NCBI GenBank assembly: GCA_015852425.1
Contig: JAAAIG010000385.1
Span: 1-17,487 of the forward strand
Reading direction: 5' to 3'
Length of the DNA: 17,487 bases
From: Gryganskiella cystojenkinii
Lineage: Eukaryota > Mortierellomycota > Mortierellomycetes > Mortierellales > Mortierellaceae
In this document: one piece after another, positions 1 through 8,259 of the stretch
Layout of the letters: each line of letters starts with the position of its first letter
Position numbering within the stretch: the stretch's first letter is position 1
The notes under the pieces: model-generated
The model's database searches: none
The model's input: the letters and a program-made list of their open reading frames with translations, nothing else
What the model was told of the DNA's origin: nothing
Made by a program: the position numbers and the translations under genes

Positions 1-1493
1 TCAGCGTCTGCTGGTGTCAGGTAGTCCGACACATGCTCGATGCTCGTCAACCTCGAGAAAAGGGCTCATGGATTGTTTTTCATTTCTGAGTTAGAAAACA
101 TCCCAAAAGTAGAACTTCGTCCTCTCTTGGTGCCATGTGGTTCCCAGAATCCATATACGCACAAACTAGTGTAGGGTTTGTAGGGTTCGCCATAACGACG
201 GAAAAGAGTTAATTTTGATTGATCTTCACTTCTAAAAAGGCTTAAACTCTTTGCATGCTAGCATCTTTGGAATCAATCGCGCGGCGCCCATGTGTTTGTT
301 TTTCGAGACTCTCTTTTTTCATTTTCCTTCCCGCCTTCTCTGTGGAATCGCAAAGGACTAAGACAATCAAACAAAAAAAGGAAAACAGAAATAAAAATAA
401 CCATCAGAGAAAGAAAAAAAATGAGCACACGAGTTGATTGATGAACCAGGGGGGGCAGTTGGTAGCTCACCACCCAAAAAAAGGTTGGTCGTGTGTGCTC
501 TCCTTGATTTTTTGCCTTGCTAGGCAGGGCTGTTTGGCTGTTTCTTCGGCTTGTCTCCAGCAGTTTGTCCTTTCATGCATCTCCTCATCTTGATCGTGTG
601 CGTCGTGAGGATAGCCCTTCTTTTTTTTTGTCGTCAACGATTCTTTTGAAAATTAAGAATGGAAAAATAAAATAAGGCTTGAGACATACCTGAGGTCAGA
701 CACCTTGTGGGAGCAGCTTCACGTTTGTCGAAAGCACCTCAGAATCCAGGATCAAAGGCGTAAAGATTCGAGGGCGGGGGTTGGAAGTGAGTGGAAAACT
801 CGGGAAAACGACAAATGGCAAGAGGGAAAAAAATGAGCAATTGTCAAGGTTGACAGTGAGAGAAAGCTCACATTCTACACACTCTATTTTGTTCATTCAA
901 GTTGTTTCGATTTGTTCGTGAACTCTCTCGGCACACAGAGGACAGGGGATAGTAGATCGAAAGAAGAAAACACATCGTGTGCGAAAGACACGGAAGAGGT
1001 GTGCGGGCAGAGTCAGACCAGTTCTGTGTTGTGGCGTCGGCTGTCTCTCTTCTATTCTTCGAGAGATCATCTTTTCTCTCTGTCTAATCTCATTACCCAT
1101 TCCTTTTCCTCTCTGATCTGTCATTCATTCCTTCCACTATTTTTTTCATGACCCCTGTCTTTCCACCTTACCCTCGAAACGAACAAATACAAGCAGCCAA
1201 CGAAGAAAAGAAACGCAAAAAAGATCTGCACTAAGCATCATTATTTGCGAACGAACAAAAGGCACTAAAAAAGAAAAATCACGCACACGACCTCCCCCTA
1301 CCTTTTTCGCTCAGGCCCAACCCTTGTTCTCCTCCCCTCCTATTCATCACCAACACTATACATACCTGCCTCCTGTCTTTCCCCTTCCCTTCCTTTCCCT
1401 TCCCTTCCATTCACCTCTTCCCAACATACTCTCGACTCGTCTTCACTCGTAGCCTCGACCGGAAACCTGTCACTCACACACCACACGACTGCA
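1..1493. other. Left flank without a supportable gene
   Basis: Short open frames occur on both strands here, but none resembles a known protein and most run through homopolymer or CT-rich DNA. The stretch from about 1020 to 1490 is pyrimidine-rich on the plus strand and is the likely promoter and 5' leader of the transporter that starts at 1494. On the minus strand, positions 51 down to 1 could be the start of an exon after a possible AG acceptor at 53-52. One frame there reads LTSIEHVSDYLTPADA and stays open at the window edge, but I cannot identify it. A good-looking minus-strand donor (CAG|GTATGT) lies near 690, which would fit a leader intron of a gene running off the left edge. All of this is tentative. 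Confidence 0.3.
171..187 (-). repeat. Two tandem AACCCTAC motifs (telo-box-like)
   Basis: The plus strand has GTAGGGTT twice with a 9-base period (171-178 and 180-187), which reads AACCCTAC twice on the minus strand. The motif resembles the telo-box found in promoters of ribosome-related genes in plants and some fungi, and also resembles a telomere unit. Two copies are too few to call a telomere remnant. If a minus-strand gene runs off the left edge, the motif would lie in its promoter or leader. Confidence 0.35.
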
Positions 1494-3803
1494 ATGTCTT
1501 CTGTACTACAATTCCTATGGACAAAGATCCAGTCCATGGGCCTCACGTTTCTCCTCGGCTTCCTCCTCTGCATTTTCCAATCCTCGGAATCGATCCTAGT
1601 CAAGCTCGCAGGCAATCGACCCGAGCCCCACCCAAGTTCAGCAAAGCTTCTCTTCCTGTCTGAACTGTTAAAGCTTATGAGTAGGTTACCAACATTACTT
1701 ATCTTTGTCCTCCTTGCAAGATACTCGACTTTTGTTTCCCTATGACACGATGTTCTCATTCAGTGGTGGTCCAAGGATATGTTCGCGTTTTCTGTGGTTA
1801 TTCCTCTTTTTGTGTACTCTCGGTGAATTGGGAGCAAGGAGAGAGGGAAAGGCACCAAAAGGGACACGAGTTTGTGTCTCATTATGTTTTGCAATGGTTT
1901 ATTTCAATATCTTTGCACAACCGAGGGCGAACACGACAGATTGTGAGAGCAGTTTTTGCCTCTGGTACCAAAACCCATCGAGGTTGTTTCCTTCACACTT
2001 CCTCAATCCTTTCAATGAGAAATTCGCCTCTCTCACACATTTTTACGATACGAGAGAACGCTGCCAAGAGGTGCGAACGACAACATAAAATTCATGACGA
2101 TGACCCTCAGCAAAACGCAGGGGAAAACAACAGACAAGCGAGGGACCCGATGCAAAGGGCATAAAGGGCTGAGGTATCGAACAATGGAGAGCCGCAAAGC
2201 AAAGCGGGAAAGAAAAAAAAGTGGACGCGAATGTTATTTTTGGTCGTGTGGGTTGTATTTTTACTGCTCCTCCTCTTTGTGCGACGATCAATTTTTTGTC
2301 GTGTGGGGTCTTTCCTTGTTCTCTGTCGTGTGGTCGAATTGATTGTTGACGTTACGCACTTCGGGCTTTTGAGCAACAAGATTGTTTTTTTGTTGCGCCC
2401 ATCCTGTCCTGAGAGACAGATTATGACGTGACCGTTTACGCAGTTGTCTCTGGTGGAGAAAAAAAAAGCGCGACTGGAATACTTAATTGTTACGTATTGC
2501 CTCATTTTTGAATCATCTTATAGTCTCTTACACTCTCCTGTCAGTCGAACGAAAACAACTCGTCGGTTTCGGAAACCTGCTCCGGAGGAAATGGTGCAAG
2601 AAGGGTGCGTCCTGCTGCCGCGCCAAGGATACTCAGGGAGATGAAGAGATGCAGCAACAGCAGGATAACCATCAGGAACGCAGAGGAAAGCGACTCTTGA
2701 ACGACAATAACGATGACGAAGACGATGAAGATGAGATCGCAACCTCGCCTTCCTCTGATGACGAGCGTTCCGGTTGCGAAATCCCTGCGATTCTCTTCTT
2801 TGCGGTCCCAGGAGCCATCTACTTTTTCAACAACAACCTCACGTTCGTCCTTCTCTCACTCATGCCCGCACCAACCTACGTGGTTCTCTCGAACCTCAAA
2901 ATCCTGACCACGGGTCTGTTCTCGTACCTGTTTTTGCACCGACTTTTGACCACGCCTCAATGGATCTCGCTCGGCATTCTTTTCCTTTCTACCGCAGTCT
3001 CTCAGATTGACCTCGAGAAGGGACTCTCGCTCTCGATCTCAGTCCAAGCATTTATGCTCATGATCTTGTTCTGTTCTCTCTCTGCCTTCGCCTCGGTGTT
3101 TTCAGAATACGTGATGAAAGAGCGTTTCTCCAAGGAATCGATTCATCTCCAGAATATGAAGCTCTACATGTTTGGTATCCTTTTTAACGGATTCACATAC
3201 TTGCTCGCGCCTGCGCCTTTGAGCAACGGTGGCACCACGACACTGCCATCAGCAGAGGAAAGAGGCTTTTGGTCCGATATGGCCCCTATTCATTTCATGA
3301 TCATTATGGCATACGCTTCCTTGGGTCTTGTCACGTCCGCGATCATCAAGTTCTCGGGATCGATTACAAAAGTTTATGCATCGTCGATGTCCATGTTCTT
3401 TGCCGCGCTGGTCTCCTGGCTGTTGCTGAACGATCAGTTGACAGTCCTATTCTTTGTCGGTTGTTTTGGATGCTGTTATGCGCTGCATCTTTACTACCGT
3501 GCTTCTTCCTCTTCTACAACGGACTCTTCCAAGACTAAGGCCACGATGTCCGGTCAAGATGACAATGACGATAATGAGGATGAGGACGAGGAGGCTTTGC
3601 TGGAGAGAGGTAGCCGGCGGCACTCGACTAGCTCCACAAACTCTTCGACAACCTTGACGGCCTCCTCGCCTACCACAAGTCCATCCACGAAACAGAAGCA
3701 AGGATCTACCTTGACTTCTGTCCGGGTGGTCGATAATAACGAATATCTCTCACTCGACACCCTTGACTACCAAGACCATGACGTGGACACCAACAAGAGG
3801 TAG
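1494..3803 (+). CDS. Nucleotide-sugar transporter, SLC35A-like (UDP-galactose/CMP-sialate transporter family)
   Basis: Two exons, 1494-1680 and 2545-3803, joined over an 864-nt GT-AG intron (donor GTAGGT, acceptor CAG). The junction codon is split 1+2 and restores the frame as LLKLMIERKQLVGFG, giving 481 residues. The family signature lies after a membrane segment from about residue 141: NNNLTFVLLSLMPAPTYVV, then SNLKILTTGLFSYLF and TTPQWISLGILFLST. In this family these correspond to the NNL, LKILTT and QW motifs of Golgi antiporters that exchange UDP-sugars for UMP. Several further hydrophobic segments follow up to about residue 379. Two parts are unusual: an acidic, Gln/Asp/Glu-rich loop (about residues 95-138) between the early membrane segments, and a polar Ser/Thr/Asp/Glu tail of about 100 residues (380-481). 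The substrate cannot be read from the sequence. The gene converges on COA4. Confidence 0.9.
2243..2333 (+). repeat. Three copies of GTCGTGTGG inside the transporter intron
   Basis: The exact 9-mer GTCGTGTGG occurs at 2243-2251, 2298-2306 and 2325-2333, all within the 864-nt intron of the transporter gene. The copies are unevenly spaced and sit in T-rich DNA, so this is not a microsatellite. They could be repeated binding sites in a regulatory intron or could be chance. Confidence 0.4.
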
Positions 3804-4107
3804 TCTTATCTACCCATCCCACCCCAGTCCTCTCATTCCTTTCCTGCGCCTATCCTTGTACAATAGACTGAACCAAATACCAACAACCATAAAAATAGTA
3901 AAAACAAAACAAAAACAAAAAAAAAGGCAAAAAAAAACGAGGAGAAACAAAACGAAGATGGAGGACTTGAAACAAGAGAAATTCTGGAGACTGTCGAAAA
4001 GGAAGGGCAATCTTCCGCTTGTTTGTAACTTATCTGCTCCCCTGAGACCTTCTGTCTTCTTCCAACTATGATCGTTTTCTTTTTCTCTGCTTTTTATTCC
4101 GTTTTTT

Positions 4108-4419
4108 TTACTCTGCCTTGACGTTGCCATTCCGTTTCCAACAGTCTTTGAAGGCGGTCATGGCATCCTTGCACTGGCGCCAATCATGTTTTTCGGCATA
4201 ACAGTCCTGTAGGAGCTCATTCTCGGCTGCACAACCGGTGCGTTCGATCCGTTTCTCGTACTCGTCCTCGTCTTCTTCTTCCTCTTCTCCTTCCCCGTTG
4301 TTTTCCCTCTTTTCTGAACGTTGGTGAGGGACATGAGCTCTTGCTGTGGGCGCCCATTCGGGATCATTCTTGGACTGATCAGTCGGAGAAGAATGTTGCT
4401 GCTGCGCTGGCTTGGACAT
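4108..4419 (-). CDS. COA4: Cytochrome c oxidase assembly factor COA4 (twin CX9C protein)
   Basis: A single-exon gene of 103 residues. The C-terminal half holds two CX9C motifs, TGCAAENELLQDC and QCKDAMTAFKDC, joined by YAEKHDWRQ. The spacing and the DWRQC/FKDC residues match the COA4/CHCHD8 family, whose members fold in the mitochondrial intermembrane space through the Mia40 disulfide relay and act in complex IV assembly. The start at 4419 (MSKPAQQQ) is chosen because the open frame upstream adds only a few residues of no family character. The N-terminal half is an acidic, low-complexity extension with a run of Glu/Asp just before the CHCH region, so the protein is somewhat longer than the usual 80-90 residues. 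It lies in tandem with the syntaxin gene, 317 nt downstream of its stop codon. Confidence 0.9.
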   Translation of the reverse strand: MSKPAQQQHSSPTDQSKNDPEWAPTARAHVPHQRSEKRENNGEGEEEEEDEDEYEKRIERTGCAAENELLQDCYAEKHDWRQCKDAMTAFKDCWKRNGNVKAE

Positions 4420-4736
4420 TATGAAGGACAAATGGACTCGATAGTCGGTTGAATGCTTCAAGGGAAAATGTAGGGGGAATGGACCTGGGCGAAAGTGGTG
4501 TCAATGATGTGCGGACTGAATGGATGAGCGATGAAGAGATCTCTGTTAATGAAGCATGCAAATTGAGAGAACCGGAAAGGAAAAAAAAAAAAATGTTTTT
4601 TCGCGCCACGAAATTTTTGTCCCATTTTTGGTAGGAAGAGGGACGCGATCGAGGGTTCATTCTTGGTGCACAAGTTTTTATTCAAAAAAAGAACCCAAAA
4701 CAAGATGATCCGATTTGCGCCATTCTTTTTTGTTCT

Positions 4737-6620
4737 TTAGCTGAGAATCGCCAGCACGACAACGCCGGCCACCACGGCGACGATCAACAACATATAACAC
4801 GATTTCTTGCGCGCGTTCCTCTGATGAATCGCTGCTGTCGTCAACTCTTCCGAGGCTGATTGGGTGGTCATGCTGATAGACGTGACATTATTCTCAATAG
4901 AGTCTACATGAAATATAAAAAAAGTCGAGGTTAGCGGTCTACCTTTCCAACTTGTCATTGTTTTTTGGTGGCCAAGACCTCCTTATTCAAATAAAACATG
5001 TCTATTCGCCTTACCGAGCATGCTTCCTTGCTCATTGACCATGGTTCCCAAATCCCTAAAAATCTCGTTCAGTTCCGTGATGCCGTACTCAATCTCCCGA
5101 ATCTCCTCTTCACGCTGGACAATCATCGATTCGTTATACTCCAGTTCATTGTCGACGACCATCAATTGCATCCGACGCTGGTTATCATTGATCAAGGGTT
5201 GATCGCCTGAAGCACTCGCATCCTCGTCCCTATTTGTAATTTCAAATATGTTAACAGAATAAGGGGAAAAAAAGAAAGGCCACATGCTTTCGGCAATGGA
5301 TACATCTCTAGGCATGATATATTCACAAGGAGGGATGAAAAAAGAACTTACTCGTAATCATTGCGCACGTTTGTCTTTCGTGCCTGGTCCACAAAGTTAC
5401 GTTGCTTCTCTGCCGAGACCCGTTGCGCCTTCTGGAACTCGACCAGGACTATTTGGAAATCCTTGGACAGCTTTTGGTACTCGAGTTTTTTCTAAAGTCC
5501 AAAGAAGTCAACCAAAAAAAAAAGTAGAGTTAGCCATTTTTTGTCCAGTTAGACTGGATGGGACTTGTTTGCTATTGTTCCAGAGCGTCCTGACAAAAGC
5601 GGACCCATTGGGCTTTGATGTCATCCGCATAAGTCACCCTTCCGTTTTTGTTGGGCCTCAAAAGATCTCTTAACGGTTGTGCGGTTATGCATGTCCTTGA
5701 CTGTCAAAACTTACACCGGTAGTGTTATCAAAATTTGCAAGGTTCTTGACGTCTTGACTGGTATCCTTGACTTGCAGCCGAGTCTCTTCTGTCAAGTCAT
5801 GACTAAGGAGGGCGAAAACAACAAACAATCCACGAAGGCGAGGTTAGTTATTAGAAAGGCGACAAAGCTGGTGTCACAAGAGAGTGATGCCAATGAATTG
5901 ACCGAACAAACCCCCTACGTGTTTTGGTCAGGGGATTGAGAATGATTTTAAAAAAAAAGAAATAAAATGCCAAGGAAAAAAACAGACTTCTTTACAGTTT
6001 GGAGCGCAAATCTTCCGTGTCTTTGTGGGTTCCCAACAGGGCAACGAGGCGTTGTATTGACGACACGTTGCTGTTGATACGGAAGACCTGTTGAGAGATT
6101 TGCTGGACCCGGGCGTGGAAGGCTTCCTGTCCTTCAGCTGGGTAAAAGTTTGAAGAAAAAGGAAAAGAAAAAAGAAGACAAAAAGTGCACAGCGGTCAGC
6201 GTTTTTGTAGTCTTAACTGACGAAATAGGGAGGTCATTCGGAAAGACAATTCATTCTTGGTCGCTGTCCAATTGCATTGCATCCCGCAGTCGAAAAAAAG
6301 TGTATTCCAAGAAAAACGGGCAGACTTTGGGCTCCCCAATGAGCACGACGGCGTATTGCTGTTCAAAGTGGAACGTGCTGTTTGAAATGCCATGTTCCAT
6401 TATGCGTCTGAAGGCGAAGGCGAGTTGTTTCAGTCTGAAGTAGTTTGCCATTACGCTATGCTCCTGGGAGTGGTATTGTTGCTGCTCTTGTAGAGTCGGT
6501 CTTGTTGAATAGACAATTACCATTGCTGCCACCGGGGTTGGTATTGTTTCCGCCTCCGCCTGCTCCGCCTGTGCGTCTGAAGTTGCCGCCTTCACCGCGT
6601 TCCAGGTCTGCAAATGACAT
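4737..6620 (-). CDS. PEP12: Qa-SNARE syntaxin, Pep12/syntaxin-7 type (endosomal/vacuolar t-SNARE)
   Basis: Six exons on the minus strand: 6620-6521, 6137-5996, 5802-5715, 5491-5352, 5229-5015 and 4903-4737. All phases match, giving 283 residues, close to yeast Pep12. After a Gly-rich start (MSFADLERGE) comes the Habc region: FHARVQQISQQVFRIN, then GTHKDTEDLRSKL, DLTEETRLQVKDTSQ and KLSKDFQIVLVEFQKAQR. The SNARE motif spans about residues 193-255. It contains IVQREEEIREIEYGI and NEIFRDLGTMVNEQG, with the expected zero-layer Gln at about residue 224. A basic stretch (RNARKK) precedes a C-terminal anchor of about 19 residues (264-282) and a one-residue end. Qa-SNAREs of this class drive fusion at endosomes and the vacuole. 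The assignment to Pep12 rather than Vam3 rests on overall resemblance only. The first intron (383 nt) is the longest. Confidence 0.92.
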
Positions 6621-6750
6621 TATCGATGAGAATGGATATGTGTGTAGTTGTGGTTGGATGGAAAGTGAACTGAGAGGGTCGGAATGTCAATAAATGTATG
6701 GGTATGGAAGGAGAAGAACGCAATGAAGAGAGGTTCTGAAGGAAAGAATT

Positions 6751-6773
6751 AAAAAAAAAAAAAAAAAAAAAAA
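6751..6773 (+). repeat. Run of 23 A residues
   Basis: An uninterrupted A23 tract lies 130 bp upstream of the syntaxin start codon, between that gene and the LINE relic. It may be a nucleosome-excluding promoter tract or the trace of a retroposed tail. No target-site duplication was recognised around it. Confidence 0.9.
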
Positions 6774-6901
6774 GACTCGAAAAAGGTCACGTCGTTTTTG
6801 CGGACGAAAATTAAAACTGTATGACGGCATTTTGAAAAGCGAGCATCTCATGGTTCTCACGTCCAAAATAATAAAAAATAAAAAAAAGTGAATTAATCTA
6901 A

Positions 6902-7190
6902 CCGCCGACCCACCAAGCGACCATCATTTGTTTGGGAAGGACTACTCGGATCCATTTCAATATCAACGGACATATCGCACCACCGTTCACCCAGGCCTCT
7001 TCAATCTGGCTTTCAAGGAGTTTCTGGCGTCGGTCCAGGCATCGACGGCTATCTAATGCATCAAGGTATTTGAAGTTTTGAAAGTCGAATTGATCGCCAA
7101 CGCGAACGATGTCGCCGTCTATGTGGATTCTTACACGAATGGCAGGAATTGAAATCTTTTAAGAGTATAGCCCGGCCTCTAACCGCCGGC
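6902..7190 (+). pseudogene. Reverse transcriptase remnant of the LINE
   Basis: The frame from 6902 reads to TRIHFNINGHIAPPFTQ (ending near 6994). A shift then gives GLFNLAFKEFLASVQASTAI followed by a stop near 7054. From 7081 the frame reads KVELIANANDVAVYVDS, where NAND (7099-7110) stands in place of the catalytic YADD, so both the Tyr and the first metal-binding Asp are lost. From 7134 another frame gives HEWQELKSFKSIARP, matching the segment that normally follows YADD in fungal LINEs. Loss of the catalytic residues, the internal deletion and the shifts all show a long-inactive copy. Confidence 0.85.
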
Positions 7191-7403
7191 AATGACTCGC
7201 TCTCTGACCCCGCTAAGCCATCCACCACCGTTTCATCCAGATTCGGATCCATTGTGCTACCAACCCCTTTCCTCCCGGTTTGATGGACAAGAACCAACTC
7301 AAGGAGATCTTGGCCAACGTACCGATTGCTTGGCGACATAAAAAAAAAAAATGCTCTGGTGCCAACAACTCTACACGCATACCTCAGATACCATGCAACA
7401 AAG

Positions 7404-7830
7404 AACAACACGATCCTGCGCCGAGTTCCTAAAGACTTTGGTCCTCAACGATTCTGCAACATACTCCGATGGGTTTTAGACTACAAGGTGAGCTGCAGAG
7501 ATAATCTCCGCCGGATCATAACAAGAACCTGCTTCCTTCCCTCTGTGCTTTAAGTGTGGCGAGGTCGAGGGCCAGGAGCACCTGTTAGTTACCTGCCCCG
7601 CCAACTCGGTCGTATGACAAGAAACGCTAGCAGAACACACCATCAAATCCTTGTGGTCTGATCACTCCATCCCGACACTCTTGTCAGCAACTCTTCCTCG
7701 GATCGCTCTAAAACCCAACATCGTGCTCACGCTTCCGCAAACTAGTCTCTGCGATCGCTCTGGGTATCTGGATCGCGTAACCCTTTCATGGCATCTTAAT
7801 CTGTTCATCATAATGAGCCCCAGTGAGAGT
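7404..7830 (+). pseudogene. C-terminal zinc-knuckle region remnant of the LINE
   Basis: One frame gives FGPQRFCNILRWVLDYKVS, resembling the tryptophan-rich lead-in to the LINE C-terminus. From 7546 a second frame gives CFKCGEVEGQEHLLVTCP, a C-x2-C-x7-H-x4-C knuckle with the HLL--CP signature typical of non-LTR elements (zf-RVT-like). From 7730 a third frame gives RFRKLVSAIALGIWIA, the expected GIW block near the protein end, followed by a stop. At least two frameshifts separate these pieces. Confidence 0.8.
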
Positions 7831-7907
7831 GGTCGTTGGATAAGATGTCGTGGTCGACGGATATGGTAAAAAGATTGGTCGACGGTTAGATTAGTCCAAA
7901 AGAAGAT

Positions 7908-7933
7908 GGTACTCTACCATCGTGGATAGTACC
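7908..7933 (+). other. Possible 3'-end hairpin of the LINE relic
   Basis: GGTA, CTA and CCA can pair with TGG, TAG and TACC around a TCG loop, with small bulges, giving about ten base pairs immediately before the A8 tract at 7934-7941. Some LINEs use a 3' stem-loop for recognition by their own reverse transcriptase. Whether this one serves that role is inference. Confidence 0.4.
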
Positions 7934-7945
7934 AAAAAAAAGAAA
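7934..7945 (-). terminator. Pol III terminator of tRNA-Ala
   Basis: Read on the minus strand, a T-rich run (TTTC followed by eight T) begins five bases after the tRNA-Ala 3' end. This is a standard RNA polymerase III stop. The same bases form the A-tract that ends the LINE relic on the plus strand. Confidence 0.8.
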
Positions 7946-7949
7946 CATG

Positions 7950-8021
7950 TGGAGCAGCTGGTGATTGAAACCAGGGCCTCTCGCATGCAAAGCGAGCGCT
8001 CTACCACTGAGCTACAACCCC
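7950..8021 (-). tRNA. tRNA-Ala (anticodon TGC)
   Basis: A 72-nt cloverleaf without an intron. The acceptor 5' strand GGGGTTG faces CTGCTCC and carries the G3:U70 wobble pair that marks alanine tRNAs. The A box is TAGCTCAGTGG. The anticodon stem CTCGC/GCGAG encloses loop TTTGCAT with anticodon TGC. The T stem CTGGT/ACCAG is perfectly paired with loop TTCAATC. One T-T mismatch at position 6:67 and a wobble at 5:68 weaken the acceptor stem. The changes in the T stem are compensatory, so the gene may still be active. The CCA end is not encoded, as expected in eukaryotes. Confidence 0.93.
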
Positions 8022-8077
8022 ATCAATTTCGATGAAACACAATTTTTCAATATTTCGTCAAATAGAGAAGCGATCTA

Positions 8078-8108
8078 ACACGTGATCACTAATCATCAAG
8101 TCACGTGT
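8078..8108. promoter_or_regulatory. Paired CACGTG sites between divergent tRNA genes
   Basis: ACACGTGA (8078-8085) and TCACGTGT (8101-8108) form a perfect 8-bp inverted repeat around a 15-bp spacer, and each arm holds the palindrome CACGTG. CACGTG is the core site of bHLH regulators such as Cbf1 and Pho4 in fungi. The pair lies midway between the two divergent tRNA genes, where no protein gene starts nearby. Confidence 0.5.
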
Positions 8109-8124
8109 CGACTTCTTGAGCTGG

Positions 8125-8130
8125 TATAAG
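8125..8130 (+). promoter_or_regulatory. TATA-like element upstream of tRNA-Phe
   Basis: TATAAG begins 33 bp before the first base of tRNA-Phe. Upstream TATA elements at about this distance assist Pol III transcription of tRNA genes in some fungi (known for Schizosaccharomyces pombe). The role here is inferred from position only. Confidence 0.4.
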
Positions 8131-8157
8131 TAGGCTCTAGAAAACCGAAAATCAATA

Positions 8158-8164
8158 GCGACCT

Positions 8165-8205
<41 letters not shown>

Positions 8206-8230
8206 GTGTGTTCAATCCACACAGGTCGCA
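8158..8230 (+). tRNA. tRNA-Phe (anticodon GAA)
   Basis: A 73-nt intron-less gene. The acceptor GCGACCT pairs perfectly with AGGTCGC, followed by discriminator A. The A box is TAGCTCAGTTGG. The anticodon loop ACTGAAGAT carries GAA between CAG and CTG stem bases. The T arm GTGTG-TTCAATC-CACAC is fully paired. The layout closely matches the classic yeast tRNA-Phe, including the GGGAGAGCG D-arm end. TTTT at 8235-8238 and T7 at 8253-8259 provide Pol III stops. It is divergent from tRNA-Ala with 136 bp between them. Confidence 0.97.
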
Positions 8231-8252
8231 TTCCTTTTGCTACATTGGCTAG

Positions 8253-8259
8253 TTTTTTT
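8253..8259 (+). terminator. Pol III terminator of tRNA-Phe (T7)
   Basis: A run of seven T on the plus strand starts 23 bases after the tRNA 3' end. It backs up a shorter TTTT at 8235-8238. Confidence 0.7.

Larger units (their letters stand above)
6901..7933 (+). mobile_element. Degenerate non-LTR (LINE) retrotransposon, 3' part
   Basis: Broken reading frames in plus-strand order match successive blocks of a non-LTR element ORF2. They include a pre-NG segment, FNINGHIAPPFTQ, GLFNLAFKEFLASVQAS, a mutated YADD block, an EW-EL block, a C-x2-C-x7-H-x4-C knuckle and a terminal GIW motif. The conserved stretch that normally joins PFT to LLFNLAF (G-RQGDPLSP) is missing, so there is an internal deletion of about ten codons. 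Several frameshifts and stops separate the blocks, so the copy is dead. The 5' half (endonuclease and early reverse transcriptase) is not visible in the window. This fits 5' truncation, although the left boundary is my estimate. The relic probably ends in a small hairpin and an A8 tract at 7934-7941. Assignment to the fungal Tad/L1-like group is inferred from the knuckle and the block order. Confidence 0.85.

Noticed and set aside
171..187. Telomere remnant
   Set aside because: Only two units with 9-base spacing, and single-copy-looking DNA on both sides.
1742..2164. 140-codon open frame inside the transporter intron
   Set aside because: No similarity recognised. The flanking exons join in frame with correct splice sites, so this is intronic.
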